Assembly (NCBI GenBank): GCA_009193035.1
Contig: SWDT01000045.1
Coordinates: forward strand, 1-64,000
Reading direction: 5' to 3'
DNA: 64,000 nucleotides
From: Halicephalobus mephisto
Taxonomy: Eukaryota > Nematoda > Chromadorea > Rhabditida > Panagrolaimidae
Position numbers and translations under genes: made by a program. Shown one piece after another: positions 1 to 12,764 of the stretch. The notes below the pieces were generated by a model that was given only the letters and a program-made list of their open reading frames with translations, made no database searches and was not told the DNA's origin. Each line of letters opens with the position of its first letter. The first letter of the stretch is position 1.

Positions 1-560
1 GATGTATAAAGTGCAATATCGATGTATTATATGCAATTTACAGATACATTAAGACGGTTCTGATCTATCAGATGCATTGTATTCAATGTATAGATATATT
101 AAATACAATATGTGTGATATATCAAGTACTGTATGTCCGGTACATCAGAACTGTATTAATGCACTCTTCTGCGTCTGGACCGAGACAACAACCCACGATA
201 ACTGACTACTTGGGTTTTTAATTAGTCGTAGAATACATAAAAAACTTTTTTTTTAATCATTGCACAAGTCATAATTGCTCTAATTGACTTCGTTAAATCT
301 AGGAAACTCAGCGAAGCATTTTCGACTTGGACAATTTCATCATTGAGCTTCGGAAGTGAAGTTGAGATTTGATTCAATTATTTTGACGTTTTTTATGGAT
401 TTCTTTCATCTTCCAAAAATGGAGTTATTTCGGCTTGGATTTGTTTTATTAAATCTTGCATCTGAGTACATTCTCAGAATTACGAAATTTGGTCCATCTT
501 AAAAAATAAAAATTAATATATTTGGTTTTTTCAAAATAAATTTGTTTATTTTTTTTTAAA
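1..560. repeat. Left copy of a ~560 bp duplicated block
   Basis: This block is repeated almost exactly at 3069-3632, with scattered substitutions and small indels. It starts with a minisatellite-like part (ATGTATAGATATATTAAATA type words) and continues into unique AT-rich sequence. Because the copy touches the window edge, its true left end is unknown. A short open frame in both copies ends QQPTI(T/N)DYLGF and then a stop, but I see no splice context that makes it a gene. Confidence 0.85.
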
Positions 561-3060
561 CTTTATTATGCAAAATTTTATATTTTTTTATTTTTAAAAT
601 TTTTGTTCAATTTCGACAAAATTATAAAAATTATTTTTTCCGAATTTTTTTATAAAAATTAATTTTATAAATATTTTCAAAAATCAGTTTTAAATAATTT
701 CGAATTTTTCATAAATTCTGAAAAATTATAAATTTCGAAAAAATTAAAATTTTCACTAGAAGTTTAGATTTTTAAGTTTTTAGAAATCTTTATTATTTTA
801 AATTTTCTAAATTTTTATTCAATTCTAAAAAATTCAAAAATTTTAAATTTTTTTATTTTCGAAGTTTTTTGATTTTTGAAATTTCTAAATTTCAAGTTTT
901 TAAAAATTTCGAAGTTTTTTAATTTTTAAAAATTCCGATTTTAAAAAATTCCAAAAATTCTAAAAATTTATAAATTTCGAAGTTTTTTGATTTTTAAAAA
1001 TTTCGATTTTAAAAAATTCAAAAAAATTATAAATTTCGAAGTTTTTTGATTTTTAAAAATTCCGATTTTAAAAAATTTCAAAATTTTATAAATTTCGAAG
1101 TTTTTTAATTTTTGAGAATTCCGATTTTAAAAAATTCCAAAAATTTATAAATTTCAAAATTTTCAGAATCATTTAAATTCTAAATACTTTTGACAATATT
1201 CTTCGAAATTCTTGTGTGTAATTTACAAAAAGTCCTTCCGTGTTCGTTGGATTCAGAATGCTAATTTGCGGTTTCCGTCTTCGGCGACTTCTTAATGTTA
1301 GGAATAAAATTACTGAAACATTGAATAACTAACTTGCTCGTCATCTTTGATGATATAAAAATTGAATATTATTAGTCTTATTTCCTGAAATTCGACACCG
1401 AATAAGTGGGAGATTGCTTTGAAATTTTAGATGTTTGGTATTTAACAAGGTGGTTATTAAATTTAAAGATGTGAAATTCCTTTTTTAAAAACTCGGACTT
1501 TTGGTTTTTACTGTATAAGTTTCGCGTTTTAATCCGCTGCACTATTTTGCAAAAGTGAAGCAGTTTTCATTTTTGAATTTATTATTAAATAAAATTTCTA
1601 AAAGATGTTAAAGAAACAACTTCCAGGAAGAGTTCGAACTTTTGAGTTTTACTGTAGAAGTTTCGCGTTTTAACCACTGCGCTATTTTACGAAAATAAAA
1701 CAGTTTTCATTTTTGAATTTATTACCAAATAAAATTTCTAAAAGGTGTCAAAGAAACAACTTTCAGGAAAAGTTCGAACCTTTAGGTTTCACTTCGTAAC
1801 CTCCGCGTTTTAATCCGCTGCGTCAATTTACGAAAAAAGATGACCTTTTATTTTTGAATTCCTTTCTAATGGAAATTTTACATGAAATTAAATGGAATTT
1901 ACTGTAATCACTTCTGGATTTGCTTAATCTGTTTTGATAGCAGAAAAGCCATGAGGATTGCTCGTGCCAATCTCTTTCGCGAAGATGCATTCACTATTTA
2001 TTTCAAAAAACATTTTTATATTAATTTTAATTTTAAAATTAAAAGTTTATTTTTTTTTTATTTTTTTTCATTGCCCAAATTGGTTCAAATAGTTTCGATA
2101 AATATTATTTTAAAAAAAAATAAAAATTTGTTTTAAAAAATCGAGAATTTGAAAGATATTTTTATTTTTCAAATTAATTCAGAAGCCTGACTAAATTAAT
2201 TTCTGAATTCGGAAAATTTTCAAATAAAATATTTTTAATAACCAAGTTTTATTTTTGAATTTTTAGGAACAAAAAATTTACACTTTTTCGGATATTTGAG
2301 ACTTTTTTCTACTTTTTCTATTTTGGTATTTCCTAGGTATTCCGGGTATTTTTTGTTATTGAAATTTTAGAACTTTTTGAGGCATCTCGGAGCTTTCAAA
2401 TCTTCTGAATTCTATTTTTCATCTTTTTTAAGTTTTAGAATTTTCTAAATTAAATTAAAAATCACAAATTTTAAAATTTTATTTTTTTTTAAATTAGAAT
2501 TTTCTTTAAAATTATAATTTTTAAAATTTTATTTTTTTAAAATTAGAGTTTCATTGAAGTTTTATTTTTTTTAAATTAAAATTTTAAAATTTTATTTTTT
2601 AAATTAGAATTTTTATAAATTCTTTCAAAATTTCGATATTTTTAAAGTTTTTAAAAATTTCTTTTAATTTTTAAGTTTTCAGAATTTTAGAAGATTTAAA
2701 TTTAGAAAATTTTGAAATTTATTAAAAGAATTTTTTTAAATTATAAAATTTTAAATTACTTTATTTAACTATTTTTTTTATTTTTTTAAAAAATTTTATT
2801 TTTAACGAAATTTAAAAAATTTTATTTTCTACGAAGTTTAAAAAAAGTAAAAAATAAGTCGTATTATTTTTGAAATTCAGAAACTTGTTTTTCTATCTCG
2901 AAGTATGCCAACCGTAAAAAAATAATTTTAATCATCTCGAAATTTGAAAACTTATTTTTTAATTTTTTTGAAACTTAAAAAATTTATTTTTATTCATTTC
3001 CAAAATCTTCAAATTTTGTAAAAAATATTTTTTATTTTCGAATTAAAAAAATTAAATTTT
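561..3060. repeat. AT-rich spacer with short tandem repeats
   Basis: No gene seen. Around 880-1170 a ~75 bp unit carrying TTTCGAAGTTTTTTGATTTT recurs about four times. Around 1480-1850 a ~130 bp unit recurs three times (AAGTTCGAACTTTTGAG, TTTCGCGTTTTAATCCGCTG). The 84-codon open frame at 1882-2136 is phenylalanine- and lysine-rich low complexity and I do not treat it as coding. The rest is A/T runs. Confidence 0.6.
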
Positions 3061-3068
3061 TAAATGTA

Positions 3069-3632
3069 CTGATGTAAAAGTGCAATATCGATGTATTTAT
3101 ATGCAATTTACAGATACATTAAGACGGTTCTGATCTATCAGATGCATTGTATTCAATGTATAGATATATTAAATACAATGTGTGTGATATATCAAGTACT
3201 GTATGTCCGGTACATCAGAACTGTATTAATGCACTCTTCTGCGTCTGGACAGAGACAACAACCCACGATAAATGACTACTTGGGTTTTTAATTAGTCGTA
3301 GAATACATAAAAAACTTTTTTTTTAATCATTGCACAAGTCATAATTGCTCTAATTGACTTCGTTAAATCTAGGAAACTCAGCGAAGCATTTTCGACTTGG
3401 ACAATTTCATCATTGAGCTTCGAAGTGAAGTTGAGATTTGATTCAATTATTTTGACGTTTTTTATGGATTTCTTTCATCTTCCAAAAATGGAGTTATTCG
3501 GCTTGGATTTGTTTTATTAAATCTTGCATCTGAGTACATTCTCAGAATTACGAAATTTGGTCCATCTTAAAAAATAAAAATTAATATATTTGGTTTTTTC
3601 AAAATAAATTTGTTTATTTTTTTTAAACTTTT
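3069..3632. repeat. Right copy of the ~560 bp duplicated block
   Basis: Second copy of the block at 1-560. The junction is sharp: copy similarity stops within the T-run near 3630, after which this copy enters GCCGGATATTACGTGCAAC and the first copy enters a different AT-rich tract. The 66-codon frame 3091-3291 reads through the minisatellite part, so most of it is repeat translation. Only its last ~18 codons lie in non-satellite sequence. Confidence 0.85.
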
Positions 3633-4330
3633 AGCCGGATATTACGTGCAACTTGCGGCTTCAATTTTCAAGTTGAAGTTCTTTATGAACACGCAAATAC
3701 AAACACGTTCTAAATAAAGCTGAATTGTTTTACGTTTTTAAGAAAAATGAGGAATCATATTCTGATGATGAAATTGAAGTTTAAAGAATTCTAAGAATCT
3801 AGACTACTTGCCACAATGTTGCTCACAAAATGGGGATTTTAATTTTGATATTGAACTTGATAGATCTAAGGTCTACTTTGTTTAAAATTAAATTTTTTAT
3901 ATAAAAAAATAGAAAATTTTAGGATAAAACAATTTCAGAAATCTAGACTACTTGCCACAATGTTGCTCGCAAAGTGCGGATCTTAATTTAGGTATTGAAC
4001 TTGATAGATCTAAGGTCTATTTTGTCTGAAATTAGATTTTCTATATAAAAAAGTAGAAAATTTTAGGCTAAAACAATTTCAAAAATCTAAACTACTTGCC
4101 ATAATGTTGCTCGCAAAGTGCGGATCTTAATTTAGGTATTGAACTTGATAGACCTAAGTGAAAGTCTACTTTGTCTGAAATTAGATTTTCTATATGAAAA
4201 AGTAGCAAATTTTAGGCTAAAACAATTTCAAAAATGTAAACTATTCGCCACAATGTTGCCTGCAAAGTGCGGATCTTAATTTTGATGTTGAACTTGATAG
4301 ACCTAAGTGAAAGTCTATTTTTTGGAACTT
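3633..4330. repeat. Tandem ~140 bp repeats with GTTGCTCGCAAAGTGCGGA core
   Basis: About four units share CTACTTGCCACAATGTTGCT followed by CGCAAAGTGCGGATCTTAAT, then TTGAACTTGATAGATCTAAG. A diverged version of the core (GCCGAATTGTTGCGCGCAAAGTGCGAG words) occurs again at 20,210-20,660 and 21,000, some 17 kb away. No coding signal. Confidence 0.7.
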
Positions 4331-4909
4331 TAAAAAAACACTATTTTTGAAATAAAAAATAACTACTTTTTTAATGTAATTATCCGAAAACTAATTTCCT
4401 AAAAATAAACAATTTTAAAGAATTATTTTACATAAAATTTTAAAGCTTTTTCTAAAATCACGTTATTGCAAAAAATAATAATTTTTTTAATGTAATTATT
4501 TTAGAACGGATTTTCAAAAATTTTTAGAATCGCTTTATTACGAAAAATAAAAAATTATTTAAAATTATTTTTAAAATTTTTCATAAAATCTAAAAAATTC
4601 TCTAAAATTTTAAGTTTTTGTAAAATTTTTGAAACTTTTTATAAATTTGAGAAGATTTCAGAATTCCAAAAATTTTATAAAATGTTAAAAAATTTTATAA
4701 AATTTTAAAAAATTTCAAAAATTTCTTAAAATTTCAGTGATTTTTGAAATTTTTGAAACTTTTATAAAATTTAAGAAGATTTCAGAATTCTCCATAGAAT
4801 CCCAAAAATTTTAGGTTTTTGTAAAATTTTTGAAACTTTTATAAAATTTGAAATTTCAGAATCCTTTGTGAAATTTTAAAAAATCAAAAATTTATTCTAT
4901 ACAAAAAAT
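4331..4909. other. A/T-run spacer
   Basis: Only degenerate A/T runs with loose ~100 bp repetition (TTGTAAAATTTTTGAAACTT). I see no gene or RNA. Confidence 0.5.
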
Positions 4910-5655
4910 ATGGTTTTTGATTTTGCAACAATTGCGAAATGGGACCAAATTGTGATATTTTTAATATTTGACTTTTGTGAGGAAAATTAATAATGATGAT
5001 TTCCATTTTTTATTGAGCCAAAAGTTATATTTTTTAATAAAAAAATATTTCATTAATTTTTCAGTTAAAAAAAATAGATTTTTGATTTTGCAACAATTGT
5101 GATACTTTTGATATTTGACTTTTGTGAGGAAAATTTTTAACTTGATAGTGACGATTTGCATTTGTTATTGAGCCAAAAGTTATATTTTTTAATAAAAAAA
5201 AACATTTTATTAATTTTTCACTTAAAAAAATAAATTTTTGATTTTGTAACAATTGTGATACTTTTGATATTTGACTTTTGTGACGAAAATTAAACAATAA
5301 TGATGATTTCTACTTTTTATTGAGCCAAAAGTTATATTTTTTAATAAAAAAAAATATTTCGTTAACTTTTCACTTAAAAAAATAGATTTTTGATTTTATA
5401 AAAATTGTGATATTTTTAATATTTGACTTTTGTGAGGAAAATTAAAACGTAATAGTGACGATTTCTACTTTTTATTGAGCCAAAAGTTATTTTTTAATAA
5501 AAAAAAACATTTTATTAATTTTTCATTTAAAAAAATAGATTTTTGATTTTATAAAAATTGTGATATTTTTGATATTTGACTTTTGTGACGAAAATTAAAA
5601 CGTAATAGTGACGATTTGCATTTGTTACGAGACCAAAAGTTATGCTTTTTCTGTG
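4910..5655. repeat. Tandem ~165 bp repeats related to the TIR element
   Basis: At least four units of the pattern 'TTTGATTTTGCAACAATTGTGATA / TTGACTTTTGTGAGGAAAAT / TAATAGTGACGATTT / TATTGAGCCAAAAGTTATAT'. The same words build the bounded terminal-inverted-repeat units at 8.1-8.5 kb and 30.7-31.1 kb, so this is a tandemly amplified, degraded form of that element. Minus-strand open frames here (4961-5161, 5061-5297) only translate the repeat. Confidence 0.65.
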
Positions 5656-6350
5656 TATGGGTTACTGTAGTTCCCACGAAGTTTTTTAATTCTGCGTCGA
5701 TTTTATAAAAAAAACTTCCGCTTTTCATAATAGTACGGACTCTAATATTCTAGAATATTTCTCTAATTGATGAGAATCTGAAAATATTTCGGACATCGCC
5801 ATTGTATTCCGGAAGATTCTGAAAACTCGAATGAGAATTTCAAAATATTTCAAAATATTTTGAATTTTCTATTTTCTAAAATATTTTGAAAATTGAACAA
5901 AAATGTAAAAATTTTAAATAGAAATTAAAAATTTTAAAAATATTTTTTTATTCCGAAAATTTTAGAAATTCGAATAAAAATTTAAAAATTTAAGAAATCT
6001 ATTTTTGAAAAATTTGAATAAAAATTAAAAAATCCTTAAAATATTTTTTTTATTTTAAAAATTTTAGAAATTTACAATTCTGAAAAATTAAAAAATTTTT
6101 TTTATTCTAAAAATACTTTTTTTTATTCTAAAATATTTTAGAAAGTAACAGAAATTTAAAAAATTTTTAATTTTTTTAACTTTTTTAAAATTTAAAAATT
6201 TTTTAATTTTTGCATTTTTTAAAGAACTAATGAAATTAAAAAAATTTTTAACTTTTTTAAAATTCAAAATTTTTTAATTTTTGCATTTTTTAAAGAACTA
6301 ATGAAATTTAAAAAATTTTTAAATTTAAAACTTATTTTAAAAGTTTCTAG
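5656..6350. other. A/T-run spacer
   Basis: Low-complexity A/T runs, with a ~75 bp repetition at 6160-6330 (TTTTTGCATTTTTTAAAGAA). Nothing gene-like. Confidence 0.5.
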
Positions 6351-6354
6351 GGAA

Positions 6355-6510
6355 TTGCGACATCTTCAGGACAAGTACATCCACTTCCCCTCCGGCTGTA
6401 GCCTGATTGTCATTCGATACGGACCGTTTAATCTTTTCATTTAACTTTTCAGAATTGCCTCAGGGTACTGGTGACTTGCGGACATTTCCCAATACCACTT
6501 TTATTGTTTA
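6355..6510. other. GC-richer island, possible orphan exon
   Basis: About 150 bp of mixed composition within A/T runs. On the plus strand a TTTCTAG acceptor at ~6350 is followed by a frame reading ELRHLQDKYIHFPSG, CSLIVIRYGPFNLFI and then a stop. A second acceptor (TTTTCAG, ~6452) follows. The minus strand is also partly open (RLNGPYRMTIRLQPEGKWMY). I cannot choose a strand and recognise no family. Confidence 0.25.
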
Positions 6511-6539
6511 AGATTTTTTCAGAAAGTTTATTTTTAAAA

Positions 6540-7400
6540 AATTCAAAAAATCAATTTTTAATTTCAAAAATTTTTAGAAAATTCAAAAAATTAATTTTTA
6601 ATTTCAAAAAAATTTTTTTTTAAATTCAAAAATTTTGTAAATAAAAAAATTAAATTTTATTTCTAAAATCTTTTAGAATTTTATGGAAGATTCTGGAATT
6701 TTAGAATTCAGGAATTTTTGAAAATTATTAAATTTCTTTTATTTCGAAATTTTTCAACTTTAAAAAACTGGAAAAATATAAAATTTTGTAAATTTTTTAA
6801 TAACTTTTTAGAGACTTCTGGAACCATTAATGACTTTATGAAAGTTTCTAAATTTTTTAAAATTCAGGAATTTTCGAAAATTCTTAAATTTTTCAACTTT
6901 AAAAAACTGGAAAAATATAAAATTTTGTAAATTTTTTAATAACTTTTTAGAGACTTCTGGAACCATTAAAGACTTTATGAAATTTTCTGAATTTTTTGGA
7001 ATTCTGGAATTTTCGAAAATTCTTAAATTTCTTTTATTTTTTTATTTCGAAATTTTTCAACTTTTAAAAAATTGTGGAATTTTAGAAGTTCATCGAAGCT
7101 TCTGAAACCTCTTATCTGTCTTTACTAACTTCCTGAATTTCGTAGAAATATTTAAAATTCTAAAATTTTATCTACCGTAATCCAAAAATTTTGAAAATTT
7201 TAAATTTTAAATTATTTATAATATGATCCAAGAAAATTCCGGAAAATATTAAAGATTCCTGATGAGGTAATTTCGAAACAAAATTCGTTTTTAATTTATT
7301 TATAATAGCGTGATTGGCATTAATTCGCATTTTTCCAAAATTCTGTTCTTTAATTTTTTTGAATTATTATTTTTGAAAATTATCTAAAATTTAAAAAATT
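6540..7400. repeat. A/T-rich tandem repeats
   Basis: Three ~170 bp units with AACTTTTTAGAGACTTCTGG and TTCGAAAATTCTTAAATTTC at 6710-7080. The open frame 6718-6930 is a translation of this repeat. No gene. Confidence 0.5.
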
Positions 7401-7409
7401 TTGAAGTTC

Positions 7410-7990
7410 GTGTCGGGACCATTTCGTAAGAATATTTAGTTTGAATTTAATATTTTTAAAGATTTTTTAAAATTAAATTCTTTCAAAATTTTAAAATTTA
7501 AAATCTTAAAAGTTTCAGAAATTTAGAATTTTAAAAATTTCAGAAATTCGTGTCGGGACCATTTCGTAAGAATTTTTAGTTTCATTTTTTTTAATATTTT
7601 AATTAACATTTTTAAGATTTTTTAAAGTTAAATTCTTCCAAAATTTTGAAATTTAGAATCTTAAAAGTTTCAGAAATTCGTGTCGGGATTATTTCGTAAG
7701 AATATTTAATTTTGAATTTGACATTTTTTAAGATTTTTTAAAATTAAATTTTTGAAATTTAGAATCTTAAAAGTTTCAGAAATTCGTGTCGGGATTATTT
7801 CGTAAGAATATTTAGTTTGAATTTGATATTTTAATTTTTTAATCAGAACCCCTGGAATCCAACAAAAAAGTACAAAAATTCTCGTCCAGACAATTTCATA
7901 AATGCTATATCCGTAGGTTTCTAATCCGCGTCTAAATAAGGAATTAATAGAAACATAATTTATTTTTTCAAAGAACACAAGATACAAATC
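7410..7990. repeat. ~125 bp tandem repeats with GTGTCGGGACC core
   Basis: Four units contain AAATTCGTGTCGGGACCATT followed by TCGTAAGAATATTTAGTTTG. The minus-strand open frame 7706-7999 runs into diverged repeat sequence (TCGTCCAGACAATTTCATAA is a variant of the same core), so I do not call it coding. The GTGTCGGGACC/GGTCCTGAGGCG word family recurs throughout the window (18.6-19.8, 28.3-28.5, 32.1-32.5, 43.1-43.4, 58.3-58.9 kb). Confidence 0.6.
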
Positions 7991-8124
7991 ACAATTCAAA
8001 AAATGTTGTGCTGACAGTAAGCCACTGGTCAGTGATCAGTACTGAAGCCATTGTAAAAAACAATTGTATTTTAAAGTACAAAATAAGGATGAAATACAAA
8101 AAAATATTTGTGTTTTGTATTGCT

Positions 8125-8502
8125 TGCAAAAAACAAATCTTAACTTTTGGTTTAATAACAAATGGAAATTATCACTATTAAGTTTTAATTTTTGTTATAA
8201 ATGCCAAATATTTATAAAAATGTGATGATTATGTCATATTTCGCAATTGTTACGGAGCTAAAAGTTACGCTTTTTGTATATTGAAGCTGTTTTTGAATAG
8301 TGACTAGAGAACCCAGATTGGAGTTGGAAATAAACACTATCCAAATTTTCTACACAAAAAGTGTAACTTTTGGTACAGTAACAAACAGAAATCGTCACTA
8401 TTGCTTTTTAATTTTCGTCACAAATGTCAAATATTAAAAATGTGATGATTGTGTCATATTTCGCAATTGTTACGGAGCTAAAAGTTACGTTTTTTGTGTG
8501 TG
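8125..8502. mobile_element. Composite non-autonomous TIR element (copy 1)
   Basis: The best unit is 8351-8500. It opens TACACAAAAAGTGTAACTTT and closes with the inverse (AAAAGTTACG then TTTTTTGTGTG), giving ~20 bp imperfect terminal inverted repeats around ~110 bp. A second, more diverged unit lies at 8125-8282. Between them is a spacer containing TAGTGACTAG and ACACTATCC. The same unit-spacer-unit order, inverted, is found at 30,694-31,095, so the whole ~380-400 bp probably moves together. There is no coding capacity. The MITE-like class is an inference. Confidence 0.65.
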
Positions 8503-8699
8503 TTAATGTATCCATTTTTGTTGATTACTAAATATCACTGTATTTTTCAAGGATGTTGTAAAAGAGATAGTTCAATGTAGTAAGAACGTTCTGGAAATTC
8601 ACTACACGGTCCGATGCATGTGCGAGATTGTGAATTCTCATTGTATTAGAATCCCAAATATTTTAATCCTAATACATCTCTAGGAACATAAAGAGGAAT

Positions 8700-9405
8700 G
8701 AATTTTTCGCACATAAAAAATGGATACATGATATATAATGTATGGATACATTAAAACCGTTTTAATGTGTCAAATACATTGTATTCAATATACTGGTAGA
8801 TTAAGTTGATATCATATACATTGTATTCCGTGTATAGATAGATTGCAAGGACTATAATGTATCAGATACATTGTATTCCGTATATAGATAGATTGTAACG
8901 ACTATAATGTATCAGACAAATTGTTTCCAATGTATTGATATATAGAATTTAATATCAGTACATTTTATTCCGTGTATAGATAGATTGCAAGGACTATAAT
9001 GTATAAGATGTATTATATTCTGTGTATAGATAGATTGCAAAGATTATAATGTATCAGATACATTGTTTCTAATGTATTGATATATAGAATGTAATATCAG
9101 TACATTGTATTCCATGTATAGATAGATTGTAACGACTATAATGTATTAGATACATTGTATTCCGTGTATAAATAGATTGTAAGGATTATAATGTATCATA
9201 TTATTTTCAATATATTCATGTATGAAGTGTAATATCAATGGATTGTATTTAATTTATGGACAGATTAAAATGAATCTGATGTGCCAAATACATTATATTC
9301 CATGTATCGGTATATTAAGTACAATTCAATGGATTGTATTTAACGTATGAATACATTAAAACGGTTCTGATGTATCAGAAACATTAGAGTCGTTTTAATT
9401 TACTC
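8700..9405. repeat. Minisatellite, GTATAGATAGATTG type
   Basis: Degenerate ~50-60 bp units combine ATGTATCAGATACATTGTAT, TCCGTGTATAGATAGATTG and CAAGGACTATAATG. The word family is shared with 1-180, 3070-3230 and 16,050-16,790. No coding potential. Confidence 0.75.
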
Positions 9406-9409
9406 TTTT

Positions 9410-9620
9410 TGTGTACACAGACAACTGAATAAGGTTCAGCAGCAGGACTTGCTGTTCTGGTTTCTGTTGTGCTCTGGATGAGTCGGTTGATTGGGTGGTT
9501 TTCCCCTCTGGGTGATCATGTGGGATTTAGAATTAAATAATTGTCTCTTTCATATCACATCACTATGAAAACGTGTCCAACTGTACTGTCATAGGATTAG
9601 AGACCGTTCGAGATGGACTA
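9410..9620. other. GC-richer island, function not visible
   Basis: About 150 bp of higher complexity (GGTTCAGCAGCAGGACTTGC, GGATGAGTCGGTTGATTGGG) right after the minisatellite. All six frames carry early stops on one side or the other, and I found no paired splice sites. It could be an unrelated insertion or a fragment of an exon. Confidence 0.3.
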
Positions 9621-9949
9621 TTTGACGAATGTTAAAAAAGTAAATTTTTTTGAATTTTTATTAAATTAATTAAGAATTGAAAGGAGCTTTATTCGTCACA
9701 TATATGACATAATTGAAGCAGCATTAAATATAAGAATTAAAACTTATCGTAATTGACTTTTTTGATTTCTGAAAATTCAAAGATAAAAATTTTTTTTATG
9801 TTCGTGTTTTTCTCGCATCGTGCAAGGTTCGCGTTTTAGTACAATGTCATTCGATACAGAGACATTTAGACAAAATAAGCACTTAAATATGCAATTTTGA
9901 CCGCAAATATGTTTTAGTACGACTTCCTTTTTAGCAAATTGGTTTGTCA

Positions 9950-10605
9950 TAAATAACTTAGTATAAAAGTTGTTTCAAGTTCTTGACTTCCAGAATCTGA
10001 TGTTGGAATTTATTCAGATTCTTGATTTTTGGAGTCTGATATTAGAGTTGATCCAAGATCTTAATTTCCAGGATTTGGTACTAGAATTGATCCAAATTCT
10101 TGACTTCTAACATCTAGTACTAAAATTGACTCGAGTTCTTGACTTCCAGAATCTGATGTCAGAATTTATTCAGATTCTTGATTTTTGGAATATAATATTA
10201 AAGTTGATCTAAGACCTTGATTTTTAAAGTATAATATTAAAGTTGATCTAAGATCTTCCAGGATTTGGTACTAGAATTGATCCAAATTCTTGACTTCTAA
10301 CATCTAATATTAAAATTGACTCGAGTTCTCGACTTCCAGAATCTGATGTCAGAATTTATTCAGATTCTTGATTTTTAGAGTCTGATATTAGAGTTGATCG
10401 AAAATCTTAATTTTTAAAGTATAATATTAAAGTTGATTTAAGATCTTCCAGGATTTGGCACTAGAATTGATCCAAATTCTTGACTTCTAACATCTAATAT
10501 TAAAATTGACTCGAGTTCTTGACTTCCAGAATCTGATGTCAGAATTTATTCCAGCTCTTAACTTCCAGAGTCTAAAATTAAAATTGACTCAAATTCCAAA
10601 CTTGT
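9950..10605. repeat. ~60/180 bp tandem repeats (TTGACTTCCAGAATCTGATG)
   Basis: Alternating ~60 bp half-units (CTTGACTTCCAGAATCTGAT; TTGATTTTTAGAGTCTGATA; ATTGATCCAAATTCTTGACT) form a ~180 bp higher-order repeat of about three copies. No gene. Confidence 0.7.
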
Positions 10606-10609
10606 GAAA

Positions 10610-10738
10610 CTTCTTCCTCGACGGATTTTCCTTGATTAAGCAAGTCTCGAATGTTTATCCGGGACCGAACCTGGATTTCGCAACTTTTCAGCCACGTGTC
10701 CCAATCGTTGTGTTACCGAAAACCAACGATAAAAATTT
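10610..10738 (-). mobile_element. tRNA-derived SINE-like copy A
   Basis: On the minus strand a B-box-like GGTTCGGTCCC (10,661-10,671) follows GGGACACGTGGCTGAAAAG and GCGAAATCC, in the order of a tRNA anticodon arm, variable region and T arm. The same string order occurs in copy B at 13.5 kb. Acceptor-stem pairing is lost, so this is not a functional tRNA. Confidence 0.5.
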
Positions 10739-10900
10739 TTATTATAAATATAATTAATTTTATTTCATTCTTAATTTTTTATTATAAATATAATTAATTT
10801 TATTTCATTCTTAATTTTTTATTATAAATATAATTAATTTTATTTCATTCTTAATTTTTTATTATAAATATAATTAATTTTATTCCATTCTTAATTTTTT
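10737..10900. repeat. 40 bp tandem repeat, four near-perfect copies
   Basis: The unit ATTATAAATATAATTAATTT followed by TATTTCATTCTTAATTTTTT is repeated four times. The only difference I see is ATTCCATTC in the last copy. This homogeneity suggests recent amplification. The repeat starts directly at the end of the SINE-like copy A. Confidence 0.85.
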
Positions 10901-10979
10901 ATTTCTGTTTTTTTACAACTATGCTGGAGATTAATTTTATCCGGATACCAAGGATAATTTTTATTTTTTGCGTGACTGC

Positions 10980-11450
10980 CGTTGTTCGTTTTTTTTCAAA
11001 ATAAAAGTTTTTGACATTTTTGAAGAAAAAAATTTTAAAAAAATGAACTTTTTAATTCTTTTTTAAATTTTTAAAGAACTCATAAATTTTCATTTTTCTT
11101 ACAAAAATTGAAAATTATTTATTTTTTCATTTTTTTTAAATTAAAAATTTTATTTTTTCGTTTTTTTTAAATTTATTTTATTTTTTATAAACATTACATT
11201 TTTTCATTTTTTTAAATTTAATTTTATTTATTTTTTACAGAAATTATATTTTTTCGTTTTTTTAAATTTAATTTTATATATTTTTATAAAAATTATATTT
11301 TTTTATTTTTTTTAATTTAATTTAATTATTTTTTTATAAAAATTATATTTCTTCATTTTTTAAAATTTAATTTTATTTATTTTTTATAAAAATTATATTT
11401 TTTTATTTTTTTAAATTTAATTTTATTTATTTTTTAAACCATACTTCCTG
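10980..11450. repeat. T-rich ~55 bp tandem repeats
   Basis: Units of TTTAAATTTAATTTTATTTA then TTTTTTATAAAAATTATATT, about six copies. Low complexity; no gene. Confidence 0.55.
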
Positions 11451-11639
11451 AAAAAGTACACTTATGTCCTGATACAGTACTTGTTTCTATTTTTGAAAGC
11501 AATCTTGTGCATTTTTTATTTTATTTTTAATTAGAATTTTGTTTCTAAATCAGGAAAGAGACAAATATTCCAATAAAAAGCTCTACTTGGTCTTGTTGCA
11601 AAAATAAAACTGCTCAGGAACCACCTAGTGGTTATGAAT

Positions 11640-12760
11640 TCGCTCATTGTGTATGTATATGATAATTATTATCAAAAATACTTTCAAAAATAAACAAGAA
11701 TCAAATTCCACCACGAAATCGCCGATAATCAATGAATTCGCTTATTTTTAAGCGTAGGTGGAAATTAATTTAAAAAAAAATAAAATCATTTTTGTCGTCA
11801 AAAACTTTGGCGAATTCGCTTATTTTTAAGCGTAGGTGGAAATTAAAATATGGTAAAATTACAGTCAATTTTCATCATTAAATTATCAAAAAGTTAAGCG
11901 AGTTCGTTTAGTTCTAAGCATAGGTGGATGTTAACCTAAGATGAAAATATAATTGTTGCAAAGTCGCTGAGAAGTTAAGCGAGTTCGCTTATTTCTAAGC
12001 GCAAGTAGAAATAGAATTAACTACTATCGCTAAAAAGTTAAGCGAGTTCGCTTAGTTCTAAGCGCAGGTGGATGTCAACCTAAGATGACAATAGAATCGA
12101 TTGTCGTCGTTGAAGATCTTGGAGAATTTGCTTGTTCTTAAATGTGAATAAAACTTCGCTCTAACAAAAGTATAAAAAACATAATTTAGTTTCTCCCTAT
12201 GAACCACCTAACAATTATGAGGAGTTTTCTTGTTATATAGTGCATGGTAATTACTGTCAATGACAATTTTGAAAGAAAACAGATTATTTCCTACTATGAA
12301 AACTTCTAACAATTATAATAAGTTTGTTCACTTATAAACATAAGACAGAATTTTTCATTAAAATTATTTTTAAAAGTAGAACGAAATCAATTCCTTTCAC
12401 AAAGTCGCTGAAGATTCTAGCGAATTCGCTTGGCTCTAAGCGCAAGTGGAGAATAATTTAGGAAATATAATCAATTTGTTCTTTTTTAAGTGTAAATGAG
12501 AATAAATTCAAAGAAAATCATGATCAATTCTTTTCGCAAAGTCGCTGAAAATTCTAGCGAATTCGCTTGGCTTTAAGCGCAAGTGGAGAATAATTTAGGA
12601 AATATAATCAATTTATTTTTTTTAAGTGTAAATAAGAATGAATTCAAAGAAAATTATGATCAATTTGCTTCACAAAGTCGCTGAAGATTCTAGCGAATTC
12701 GCTCGGCTTTAAGCGCAAGTGTGATGTTTTGTGACAAATAAAAAGATGTAGAAGTTGACT
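11640..12760. repeat. Hairpin-bearing repeat array (AAGCGAATTCGCTT family)
   Basis: About nine units of ~110-150 bp. Each carries AAGTCGCTGA, then an inverted-repeat core such as AAGCGAGTTCGCTT (AAGCGA/TCGCTT arms), then TATTTTTAAGCGTAGGTGGA, so that CGCTTATTTTTAAGCG forms a second small hairpin. Spacers differ while the core stays conserved. Related cores continue at 12.9, 13.68, 14.5-14.65 and 15.2-15.9 kb. Confidence 0.7.
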
Positions 12761-12764
12761 TTCT